A DNA stretch of 26,770 bases, from NCBI GenBank assembly GCA_963922585.1, contig CAWUIK010000040.1:1-26770 (forward strand). The letters run 5' to 3'. Shown here in pieces: positions 15,283 to 23,207 of this stretch. This stretch comes from Parvicella sp963922585. Lineage in GTDB: Bacteria; Bacteroidota; Bacteroidia; Flavobacteriales_D; Parvicellaceae. The position numbers were made by a program, and so were the translations under genes. The stretch's first letter is position 1; every line of letters starts with the position of its first letter. The notes beneath the pieces were generated by a model, which was not told the DNA's origin, did no database searches, and saw only the letters and a list, made by a program, of their open reading frames with translations.

Positions 15283-17865
15283 TTGCACAGTTATACCTCA
15301 ATAAAGCAAATACCGAAGTGGACCTATTTGGTTATTTTTTTGATGGGATTTATCTATTATGGTAATTCAATTAAAAATGGATTTTCTATGGATGATGATT
15401 TGGTTACTTGCACACCAGAATATCACCACAAAAATGTAAGCAAAGGATTTTCTGGGATAGTACCGATATTCAAATCTAGATACACCTCCAACGCTTCACA
15501 GAACTATGAGTACAGACCTATCACAACGATGTCGTTTGCGATTCAATATGCTTTTTTTGGAGATGTAGATGATGAGAAACACGCAAGACTAAATCCAAAC
15601 AATGAAGAAAGCATTGCTTATTGGCAAAAACAAGCAAGTATAAGTCATTTTATTAGTGTCTTTTTGTATTGTTTGTGTTGTATATTGGTTTTTATTTTGG
15701 TTTATAAAATTGTACCCAATTACAAACTTGAAATTGCATTGACTACAGCAATATTATTTTTAATTCATCCTATACATACAGAGGTTGTTGATAATATAAA
15801 ATGTAGAGATGAGTTGTTGGTGATGTTTTTTGGTTTTTTAGGAATGTTATTATTTTATAAAGTTATTGCGAACCATCATATCACAAAAAAGAAAAAAAAT
15901 ATTTTCCTTTTATTAGGTGTTTTTTCCCTTTTATTTTCGATTTTTTCCAAAAAAAGTGGGTTGGTTTTTTTTGCAACAACACCATTATTACTAATCTACT
16001 TTACAAACTTTAAATTTAAAAAATTACTCCCATTAATAATCCCGTTTATATTTCTTACACTGACTTTGTATTTTACAAAAAAATTTATGTTTGAGGAAAG
16101 TTCTACAAGAGAACTGTTGTATTTCGAAAATCCACTATACATAGATGGCGGATTTGGCAATAAAATCCCAATGTTTTTCTACTCCATAATATGGTACTTA
16201 AAAATGATGATTGCACCATATCCTTTAAGTTTTTATTACGGGTACAATCAAATCCCAATGGTTGATTTTTCAAGTCTATATGTATGGTTGGGTTTTATAA
16301 TAGTTTTAGGACTTACAACATTAGTAATATTTAGATTTAAACAAAAGGAGGTTTGGAGTTTTGGCTTTTTGTTTTTTATGTTGAGTATTGGAGGAATTGC
16401 CAATCTTGTTTTAATTGCTCCTGGGATAGTTGCCGAAAGGTTTTTGTTTGTTCCTTCATTTGGAATCTTATTTATTATCGCCAACTATGGAGTGCTTTAT
16501 TTCCAAAAAGTAAAGCAAAAACAGAAGTTTAAATATTTTTTTTTTAGTGTTTGCACCATTTTGGTTGTTTTAACGTTGATTCAAACGACTAATAGAAATA
16601 GTGATTGGAAAAGCAAATATAGCCTTTATTACAATGATTGCAAGCATCTTACCGCATCTACAAAAGCGCATAGTTTATTGGCTGTTGAATATAAAAACAG
16701 AGCCGACAAAAACAAACAAAACATAAAAGTACATTTTGCTTACATAGATTCATCTGAAGCAAGTTTTGAAAAAGCACTAGAAATTTATCCTGAGTACGCA
16801 AGTTGCTTGAACAATCTAGCCGTCCTGAAACACATCAATAGGCAACAAACTCATTTAGCCATTCCGCTTTTCAAAAGAGCGGCAACATATAAAAAAGACT
16901 ATCATCAAGCCTATCATAGTTTGGGAACTTGTTATGAAAAAAATATGTCAACAGTTGATTTTTTAATAAATTCTTTGCAATTTGTAAAACCAGATTCCAA
17001 TCTAACTTCTTTTTCTGAAAGTTACTTACCAAATGCTACAATATTCAATTCAGCTTCATTTGGAGCTGCAATAGTAGATTTAATTAGTAAAACAATCTCC
17101 TCTAAAGGAAATGGTATTCTAAATCAAGAGATACAAAAAATAACCATGAAGGAAATTGTATACAATTGCGAGCAATATGTGTATTTAGAAAATAGTTTCT
17201 TAATGAAAGACTTTGATTTTGAAAACGAACTGATTGTTCCTATACAGCAAGCATTCAGCGTATTAACACCAGATGACTACCTTGAAAATCTAGCAATTAT
17301 AGATAAAGGGGTACAATATAAGCTTGGAGTGTTTTATGCCAAATTATTAACCCAAGACATCAATATAAAAAACTTTGAAGAAGCAGATAAAATTTATCAA
17401 AAACTAAAAGAGAAAAAAACTATTTATTTTGACTCCGCCTCATATTATTACCAATCTGCTATAGATGCTGAGAAAAGTATGAATGCCTACTACAATTATT
17501 ATTTAGCTTTATTAACTAAAGAAAAAAATGAAAAAAAATATGTAGAGCTAAACTTATTTGCTCTAGATCAAAAGGAATTAGAAAACAAAACTCAATACTA
17601 CATCAATCTAGGTAATTATTATAATTATACTAAAGAATTTGATATTGCAATTGGCTATATTAAGAAAGGGATTAATCATGTTGAGGAATCAATTGCTAAT
17701 AGTAAAATCAATAAAGAACTCTATGATTTACAAAAAAAACAAGAATTAAAATATCATTATGATAAATTAAAGATACTCTATCAATTAGGGGTTGAAGTTT
17801 ATACCAACAAAGGAGATGTAAATAATGTAAAAATATGTCAAAATAAACTTAATGGGTTTAACTAA
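15283..17865 (+). CDS. TMTC-like GT-C membrane glycosyltransferase with C-terminal TPR region
   Basis: The 860-residue protein has about ten membrane segments in its first 460 residues and a soluble, helix-rich tail with TPR-like units (about 500-860, for example around YPEYASCLNNLAVLK). The first loop carries an acidic SMDDDL motif (D37-D39), followed by HPIHTEVVDNIKCRDELL and AERFLFVPSFG, which match the TMTC/DUF1736 class of GT-C enzymes that transfer sugars from polyprenyl-phosphate donors on the extracytoplasmic side. The acceptor is unknown; proteins are plausible. The TTG at 15283 is preferred because the first ATG (15343) would cut into the first membrane helix. Its stop codon overlaps the next ATG (TAATG), tying it to the acyl operon. 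Confidence 0.75.
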   Translation: MHSYTSIKQIPKWTYLVIFLMGFIYYGNSIKNGFSMDDDLVTCTPEYHHKNVSKGFSGIVPIFKSRYTSNASQNYEYRPITTMSFAIQYAFFGDVDDEKHARLNPNNEESIAYWQKQASISHFISVFLYCLCCILVFILVYKIVPNYKLEIALTTAILFLIHPIHTEVVDNIKCRDELLVMFFGFLGMLLFYKVIANHHITKKKKNIFLLLGVFSLLFSIFSKKSGLVFFATTPLLLIYFTNFKFKKLLPLIIPFIFLTLTLYFTKKFMFEESSTRELLYFENPLYIDGGFGNKIPMFFYSIIWYLKMMIAPYPLSFYYGYNQIPMVDFSSLYVWLGFIIVLGLTTLVIFRFKQKEVWSFGFLFFMLSIGGIANLVLIAPGIVAERFLFVPSFGILFIIANYGVLYFQKVKQKQKFKYFFFSVCTILVVLTLIQTTNRNSDWKSKYSLYYNDCKHLTASTKAHSLLAVEYKNRADKNKQNIKVHFAYIDSSEASFEKALEIYPEYASCLNNLAVLKHINRQQTHLAIPLFKRAATYKKDYHQAYHSLGTCYEKNMSTVDFLINSLQFVKPDSNLTSFSESYLPNATIFNSASFGAAIVDLISKTISSKGNGILNQEIQKITMKEIVYNCEQYVYLENSFLMKDFDFENELIVPIQQAFSVLTPDDYLENLAIIDKGVQYKLGVFYAKLLTQDINIKNFEEADKIYQKLKEKKTIYFDSASYYYQSAIDAEKSMNAYYNYYLALLTKEKNEKKYVELNLFALDQKELENKTQYYINLGNYYNYTKEFDIAIGYIKKGINHVEESIANSKINKELYDLQKKQELKYHYDKLKILYQLGVEVYTNKGDVNNVKICQNKLNGFN

Positions 17866-18842
17866 TGGGAATAAGTATTAAAAATATTGAGGTTTATTTT
17901 CCTGAAAGAGTTTTAGACAATGAGGAGTTGTTTAAGATTTTTAATGATATTTCCCCTAATGATATTTTCAAAAGAACGGGGATAAAAAAAAGGTATATAT
18001 CTTCAAGAGAAGAAACGGCTTCAGATATGGGTGTAGAGGCTTCAGAGGCATTATTTCTAAAAACAGAATTAAAGAGAAATGAAATTGATTTTTTAATTTT
18101 TTGTTCAGAGTGTTTTGATTATATAGCCCCTACTACTTCATGTATTTTACAAGATAGATTAAAATTACAAAACTCCATCGGGGCAATTGACTTACCCTAT
18201 GGTTGTTCTGGATTTGTCTATGGTTTAGGTATTGCCAATAGTTTAATCATCTCAGGGATGGCAAAAAAAATATTATTTATTACCTCTGATACTCCTTCTA
18301 AATTAATCCCTGAAAGTAATTTCGAGTTAAGATGTTTGTTTAGTGATATTGCTACAGCCTGTATTATAGAAAAAAATAAATTTGATTCTCAATATGTTTT
18401 CGGTACAGATGGTTCTGGTTATCAAAACTTAATTGCAGTAAATAGTGGTTTTAGACATGCAAACAAAAGGAATCATGATGAAAAATTACCTTTTGGAGAA
18501 ATGAAAATGAATAGTACGGAGGTATTTCGTTTTGCAATAAAAAAAGTGCCTAAACTTGTGAAAGAGTTACTTATAAGACACCAATTAGAGATTGAAAAAA
18601 TTGATTTATTTGTCTTTCATCAAGCAAGTTATTACCTGCTTGAAATAATAAGAAGAAAAATTAAAGTTCCTCTAGAAAAGTTTTTTGTAAATTTAGAGTT
18701 CAATGGAAATTCTGTGTCTTCAAGTATTCCTTTAGCTCTTTATGAAGCAGAGATGAAGGGAGTATTAAAAAAGGGAATGAAAGTAATGCTAGTTGGATAT
18801 GGAATTGGATTTAGTTGGGCTGGGACAATTATAGAATATTAA
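17865..18842 (+). CDS. 3-oxoacyl-ACP synthase III (FabH-like), first copy
   Basis: The 325-residue protein is a KASIII-type thiolase-fold enzyme with an intact catalytic triad: C114 in LPYGCSGFVYGL, H252 in VFHQASYYL and N282 in FNGNSVSSS. RTGIKKRYISS near the N-terminus and GYGIGFSWAG near the C-terminus are also family features. KASIII enzymes condense an acyl-CoA with malonyl-ACP; some relatives instead transfer acyl groups. Its ATG overlaps the stop of the GT-C gene by one base, and an ACP gene follows after 9 bases. The cell probably has another FabH for fatty-acid synthesis, so this copy is likely specialised. Confidence 0.85.
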   Translation: MGISIKNIEVYFPERVLDNEELFKIFNDISPNDIFKRTGIKKRYISSREETASDMGVEASEALFLKTELKRNEIDFLIFCSECFDYIAPTTSCILQDRLKLQNSIGAIDLPYGCSGFVYGLGIANSLIISGMAKKILFITSDTPSKLIPESNFELRCLFSDIATACIIEKNKFDSQYVFGTDGSGYQNLIAVNSGFRHANKRNHDEKLPFGEMKMNSTEVFRFAIKKVPKLVKELLIRHQLEIEKIDLFVFHQASYYLLEIIRRKIKVPLEKFFVNLEFNGNSVSSSIPLALYEAEMKGVLKKGMKVMLVGYGIGFSWAGTIIEY

Positions 18843-18851
18843 AATAAATTT

Positions 18852-19085
18852 ATGACATTAGAAGAATTTACAAGAGCATTAGAGTTAGAATTTGAAGAAA
18901 TACAACCAGGAACAATTTCTCCTGAAACTAATTATAGAGAAATTGAGGGCTGGAGTAGTATGCATGCTTTAATAGTAATTGCATTTATTGATAATCATTA
19001 TGATATTATATTGAGTGCTTCTGACCTAAAACAAACAAATACAATTAAGGATTTGTATTTAATTGTTCAACAAAAAGAAAATTAA
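18852..19085 (+). CDS. Acyl carrier protein
   Basis: The 77-residue acidic, helical protein has the size and pattern of a discrete ACP. The segment EGWSSMHALIVIAF aligns with the phosphopantetheine site, with S36 as the likely attachment serine. The usual Asp before it (DSL) is Ser here (SSM), a departure that may affect which transferase loads it. It lies between two KASIII genes and should carry the acyl chain they make. It is clearly not the housekeeping fatty-acid ACP, given its context and divergent motif. Confidence 0.8.
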   Translation: MTLEEFTRALELEFEEIQPGTISPETNYREIEGWSSMHALIVIAFIDNHYDIILSASDLKQTNTIKDLYLIVQQKEN

Positions 19086-19086
19086 T

Positions 19087-20139
19087 TTGGCATACCAGCA
19101 AATAAATAACATTAGAATAGACGGAATTGTATCTTGTGTTCCTTCTGGTATCGCTAGAACAGTAGACTACAACATAATTTCTAAAGAGGAGCAAAGTTTA
19201 TTCATTAAAACTACTGGAATTAAAGAAAGAAGAGTGGCATCTTCAGATGTTACTTGTTCTGATTTATGCTATAAAGCGGCTTTTGATTTACTTGAAGAGT
19301 TTAAGTGTAAAGATGAAATAGATGTATTAATTTTTGTTTCTCAATCACCAGACTATTTTTTGCCAGCAACATCGATAATTCTTCAAGAAAAATTAAAAAT
19401 TCCCAAAACTTGTATGGCTTTTGACGTCAATCTTGGATGTTCGGGATATGTATATGGACTATCTATTGTCGGAAGTATTTTACAATCTGGTCAATTCAAA
19501 AAAGCATTGTTACTTGTAGGGGACAAATCCACAATTTCGACTTCATATACTGATAAAAGTGCCTACCCCCTTTTTGGAGATGCTGGCAGTGCTACACTAT
19601 TATCCTACAATGAAAATACTTCTCCATGGTATTTTAATTTACAAAGTGATGGAAGTGGCAAGGATGCTATAATTATAAAAGATGGTCATTCCAGAAATCC
19701 ATACAATAAAGATTCTGATGAATTGATTGAAATAGATAAAGGAATTATAAGAGCAAAAAAACATTTGGCATTAAATGGAATGGACATTTTTAATTTCGCT
19801 TTAAGAGAGGCTGCACCCAATATTAAGAACCTTTTAGAATATTCAAAAACTAGTATTGAGGAAATTGATTATTTTGTTTTTCACCAAGCTAATAAATTAA
19901 TAAACGAAAGTCTGAGAAAAAAATTAAAAATTAACCTTGATAAAGTTCCATATTCTATAGATTTATTTGGAAATACAAGTTCGGCATCTATTCCGCTTAC
20001 GATTTGTCATCAATTACAAATTGAACTGAAATCTAATAATTGTAAACTACTTTTAAGCGGATTTGGCGTTGGTTATTCATGGGGTAGTCTGATTTGTGAA
20101 GTACAAAGCGTTTATACAAAACTGATCGAAAATGATTGA
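19087..20139 (+). CDS. 3-oxoacyl-ACP synthase III (FabH-like), second copy
   Basis: From the chosen start the protein has 350 residues and an intact KASIII triad: C118 in NLGCSGYVYG, H266 in FVFHQANKL and N296 in LFGNTSSAS. TTGIKERRVAS and GFGVGYSWGS are further family motifs. No ATG is available: the next Met is close to the active site. I chose the TTG at 19087, one base after the ACP stop, over the TTG at 19063, which would overlap the ACP gene and add eight lysine-rich residues absent from the family. It differs clearly from the first KASIII, so the two may act on different substrates or successive steps. It overlaps the next gene by 8 bases. Confidence 0.85.
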   Translation: MAYQQINNIRIDGIVSCVPSGIARTVDYNIISKEEQSLFIKTTGIKERRVASSDVTCSDLCYKAAFDLLEEFKCKDEIDVLIFVSQSPDYFLPATSIILQEKLKIPKTCMAFDVNLGCSGYVYGLSIVGSILQSGQFKKALLLVGDKSTISTSYTDKSAYPLFGDAGSATLLSYNENTSPWYFNLQSDGSGKDAIIIKDGHSRNPYNKDSDELIEIDKGIIRAKKHLALNGMDIFNFALREAAPNIKNLLEYSKTSIEEIDYFVFHQANKLINESLRKKLKINLDKVPYSIDLFGNTSSASIPLTICHQLQIELKSNNCKLLLSGFGVGYSWGSLICEVQSVYTKLIEND

Positions 20140-20881
20140 TTTAAAAAATAAAAAAATATTAGTCACAGGAGCATCATCGGGAATAGGTAGAGAAGTCGCA
20201 ATACTTATATCTCGTTTAGGTGCTGATGTTATTCTATCTGGAAGAAATTTAAAAGCATTGGAAGAAACAGAAAAAAAAATAATTACAAACTGTGAAATCA
20301 TTTCTTGTGACTTATCAATAGAATCTGAAATAGAAAAACTATCCAATAACATAAAAAAATTAGACGGTATTGCGCATTGTGCAGGGATTGTTCAACCTTT
20401 TCCAGTAAAATATATAAAGTCAAAACATATCGAATCTCATTTAAATATAAATTTATATTCTGGTATTTTGCTGACAAGTAATCTTTTAAGATCCAAATCT
20501 CTAAACTTAGGAGCAAGTCTAGTTTTTATTTCATCAGTTTCTGCTGATCATCCATACGTTGGAAGTGCTTTATATTCAATTTCTAAAAAGGGATTAGAAG
20601 TTTTTGCTAGGTCTTTTTCCTTAGAACATTCAAATCAAAAAATGAGAGCAAATGTAGTAGTTCCAGCATTGGTTAACACAAACATATATCAAAGTACTAA
20701 AGATGCATATGATGATAATTTTATAAAAAAAATTGAAGAACAATATCCTTTAGGTATTGGACAACCAATAGATGTATCCAACATGATTGTATTTCTATTG
20801 AGCGATTATTCAAAGTGGATAACAGGCACAACAATAAAAATGGACGGGGGTCTTTTGTTAAGTAATAATAATCTAAAATGA
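20132..20881 (+). CDS. Short-chain dehydrogenase/reductase, FabG-like
   Basis: The 249-residue protein has the classical SDR layout: nucleotide-binding TGASSGIG (12-19), HCAG in place of NNAG (82-85), catalytic N107, S135 and Y148-x3-K152 (YSISK), and a C-terminal GTTIKMDGG typical of FabG-like ketoreductases. In this operon it most simply reduces the 3-oxoacyl-ACP made by the KASIII enzymes to 3-hydroxyacyl-ACP; reduction of a nucleotide sugar is an alternative. It overlaps its neighbours by 8 bases upstream and 4 bases (ATGA) downstream, so translation is probably coupled. Confidence 0.85.
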   Translation: MIDLKNKKILVTGASSGIGREVAILISRLGADVILSGRNLKALEETEKKIITNCEIISCDLSIESEIEKLSNNIKKLDGIAHCAGIVQPFPVKYIKSKHIESHLNINLYSGILLTSNLLRSKSLNLGASLVFISSVSADHPYVGSALYSISKKGLEVFARSFSLEHSNQKMRANVVVPALVNTNIYQSTKDAYDDNFIKKIEEQYPLGIGQPIDVSNMIVFLLSDYSKWITGTTIKMDGGLLLSNNNLK

Positions 20882-21813
20882 AAATAACACCTGAATATAG
20901 CGTAATTATACCTGTTTTTAATGCTGAAAATTCGCTTAATGTATTGGTATCTCTAATTAATAGTTACTTTAATGATAAATACCCTTTCGAAATTATTTTT
21001 GTTGATGATTATAGTAATGATGACAGTTGGAATGTTTTAAAAAAGATAAAAACAGAGTTCAATAATATCACTATTATTAAACTCGCAAAAAACTTTGGTC
21101 AACATGGTGCAACTTTATGTGGAATGAAGTACGCAAAAGGTAACTTTGTTATTACTATTGATGATGATGTAGAAGTAGAACCAAAAGAAATAGATAAACT
21201 CATTACAAAACAAAAAGAAACAGGTGATTTGCTTGTTTATGGAGTTTTCAAGAAAAAGAATAATTCCATTACTAGAAGCATATTAAGTGGATTATATAAA
21301 TTGGTCTCTAAAGTGGAAGGAAAAGATAAGGCAAAAGGCAGTAGTTTTAGGCTTATTCATTCTAAATTGTATACTCAATTAGTTAAAAATCATAGACACT
21401 TCGTATTTCTAGATGAATTATGTTTGTGGTACACCAATGAAATTAGTTTTACTCCTGTTAATTTCAATAAAAACCATTTCAATAAAAAAAGATATAAAAC
21501 TAAAGGATTAATAAACATCACGTCCAATTTGATTCTTTTTTCTTCAAGTTTCCCTTTAAAAATGGTTACTTACATTGGGTTGCTTATGACATTAATTAAT
21601 TTTGGGTTTGGGAGCTATTTTATTGTAAAGAAACTATTTTTTAGAATTGATACGCCTGGATTCTCGGCTATTATAGTGAGTGTTTTATTCTCCTCTGGTT
21701 TAATAATTTTAAGCATTGGAATTATTGCGCAATATATTAGACATATGCTCAGAAAATTAAATAATGTTCCTTCATATAATGAACTTGAAATAGAAACTCA
21801 TGTTAAAGATTAA
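20878..21813 (+). CDS. Family 2 glycosyltransferase, DPM1/GtrB-like polyprenyl-phosphate type
   Basis: The 311-residue protein opens with YSVIIPVFNAENSL, then has D43-D44 (FVDDYSNDD), KNFGQHGA and the metal-binding DDD at 95-97, the pattern of GT2 enzymes that move a sugar to a polyprenyl phosphate. Two C-terminal membrane helices (about 220-245 and 255-280) and the ending IGIIAQYIRHMLRKLNN resemble GtrB/ArnC-like proteins. It is therefore expected at the cytoplasmic face of the inner membrane, producing a polyprenyl-phosphate sugar. The GT-C enzyme five genes upstream would use such a donor. Which sugar is used cannot be read from the sequence. Confidence 0.85.
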   Translation: MKITPEYSVIIPVFNAENSLNVLVSLINSYFNDKYPFEIIFVDDYSNDDSWNVLKKIKTEFNNITIIKLAKNFGQHGATLCGMKYAKGNFVITIDDDVEVEPKEIDKLITKQKETGDLLVYGVFKKKNNSITRSILSGLYKLVSKVEGKDKAKGSSFRLIHSKLYTQLVKNHRHFVFLDELCLWYTNEISFTPVNFNKNHFNKKRYKTKGLINITSNLILFSSSFPLKMVTYIGLLMTLINFGFGSYFIVKKLFFRIDTPGFSAIIVSVLFSSGLIILSIGIIAQYIRHMLRKLNNVPSYNELEIETHVKD

Positions 21814-22429
21814 ACAATATGGGGTTGAACTTACACGACTTCAATTTGAAGATATTGAATTAGTGAGATTTTGGAGAAATCAAGATTTTGTAGTCAAAAA
21901 TATGAATTACCAAAAAAAGATTTCTAAAATCGAACAAGAAAATTGGTTTCATTCTATTAATAATAAGTTCAATTATTACTTTATAATTAAATTGAATAAC
22001 AAAAAAATTGGAGTAATAAATTCTAAAAATTACAATACAAAATTAGCTTATGGTGAAGGAGGAATTTTCATTGGTGAAAAAGATTATTTAAACTCGACTA
22101 TTCCAACTTTTGCTACGCTATGTCTTTTGAATGCTGTTTTTTTCGAGATTAAATTAACAACAATTTCCAGAATAAAGATAATGAATTCAAACAAGGCATC
22201 TATAGACTACAATAAATTATTGGGATATAAAATTCTTGAAAATACAGATGACGGAATGAGTTCCTATTATGAGTTGACATTGGAAAATTATAAATTGTAT
22301 GGTTCAAAACTAAATCATGCTGCTAAAATTGCAAACAACAATAACGATCTAATAGAAATTTCTGGCGAACCTTCTGATATAAATCTTCCTGAAATTAATT
22401 TTTATCTTAAGAATCAAATTTGTCAATAG
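21800..22429 (+). CDS. GNAT-family acyltransferase, PseH-like
   Basis: The 209-residue protein has a GNAT fold signature: LVRFWRNQDFV and ENWFHSI near the N-terminus, YFIIKLNNKKIGVI as the central strand pair and a late SNKASIDYNKLLGYKIL helix-turn. This resembles the sugar N-acetyltransferase group that includes PseH, which acylates amino groups on nucleotide-linked sugars. In this operon the donor may be the acyl-ACP made upstream instead of acetyl-CoA, but that is inference. It overlaps the glycosyltransferase gene by 14 bases. Its 3' end overlaps the convergent hydroxylase gene by 23 bases. Confidence 0.75.
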   Translation: MLKIKQYGVELTRLQFEDIELVRFWRNQDFVVKNMNYQKKISKIEQENWFHSINNKFNYYFIIKLNNKKIGVINSKNYNTKLAYGEGGIFIGEKDYLNSTIPTFATLCLLNAVFFEIKLTTISRIKIMNSNKASIDYNKLLGYKILENTDDGMSSYYELTLENYKLYGSKLNHAAKIANNNNDLIEISGEPSDINLPEINFYLKNQICQ

Positions 22430-23102
22430 GAAAAATACCCGCCTTTAAAGCATCTTGCCATAATTGATATGGAGCAAGAGACAACAAAAAAGGATCTTCT
22501 AGGTTTTTAATCTTATACTCTGATATTGCTTTTGATGAATATCCCCATTTAGGATTAGGAATGTCGAACATTAAAACGACACGATCTTCACTGCTATTGT
22601 TCCATGCTTCATGATCAAAAGAATCGTCAAAAATTAAAAGTTCACCTTCTTTCCAAAACCTAGTTTCATTTCCTACTCTTATTCCACATAAATTTCCTTT
22701 TGGAACTATTAATGGTAGATGACACCTTAAAACCATTCTTGAATACCCTTTATGGGGTAAAATTTTTGTATTTGCTTTAAGATATGAATAATCACAAGAC
22801 ATGATTTCTGGTATGTTGTAAACTAATTTTGCGGTTTGTGGACACATAGCACTATGTGAAGGGAACTTCATTGAAAAAAAAATAAATGAAAATACTTTCC
22901 ATGCTTTTTGTTGCTCAGATCTTACATAATTTGGAAATGTTTTTAACCATGATTCTTCTTTATTCATTTGAATCAAATTCAAAAGCTCCTCTTTAAGAAC
23001 TTCAAAATGGTTTTCCAATTTTTGAACATAAGGAAAATCATTTTTATCATAGAAAAATTTTGGATTCTTTTCTGTTTTAATATGATCACTAAAGTTTTCC
23101 AT
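22407..23102 (-). CDS. Aspartyl/asparaginyl beta-hydroxylase family dioxygenase (LpxO-like), copy 1
   Basis: The 231-residue protein has the Asp/Asn beta-hydroxylase core: H117-x-G119 (LPHKGYSR), R126-x-H128 (RCHLPL), H164 in FDHEAWNNS and R174. The HxG in place of HxD is typical of this Fe(II)/2-oxoglutarate subfamily, in which two His suffice for iron binding; R126/H128 and R174 fit the 2-oxoglutarate site. Family members hydroxylate Asp/Asn side chains or, as LpxO, lipid A acyl chains. No membrane segment is obvious. It is convergent with the GNAT gene and divergent from its two paralogues. Confidence 0.85.
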   Translation of the reverse strand: MENFSDHIKTEKNPKFFYDKNDFPYVQKLENHFEVLKEELLNLIQMNKEESWLKTFPNYVRSEQQKAWKVFSFIFFSMKFPSHSAMCPQTAKLVYNIPEIMSCDYSYLKANTKILPHKGYSRMVLRCHLPLIVPKGNLCGIRVGNETRFWKEGELLIFDDSFDHEAWNNSSEDRVVLMFDIPNPKWGYSSKAISEYKIKNLEDPFLLSLAPYQLWQDALKAGIFPIDKFDS

Positions 23103-23176
23103 TTTTTTATGCTAAGATATAACTATTTTGTGTTTTAGTAAAAATAAAATTACTTCATAAATTAATTTATTATCAC

Positions 23177-23184
23177 TACTTTTG
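23177..23184 (+). promoter_or_regulatory. Candidate -7 promoter element for the two plus-strand hydroxylases
   Basis: TACTTTTG matches TAnnTTTG and lies 23 bases before the ATG at 23208, the same layout as pheT. No good -33 TTG is visible. The 105-base divergent gap also holds TATTTTTG on the minus strand (23199-23192), which could serve copy 1, though it is 90 bases from that start. Confidence 0.4.
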
Positions 23185-23207
23185 ACAGTAGCAAAAATAT
23201 TTTTAAA

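Noticed and set aside
19063..19086. TTG at 19063 as start of the second KASIII
   Set aside because: It would overlap the ACP gene by 23 bases and add a lysine-rich stretch not expected in KASIII; the TTG at 19087 fits better.
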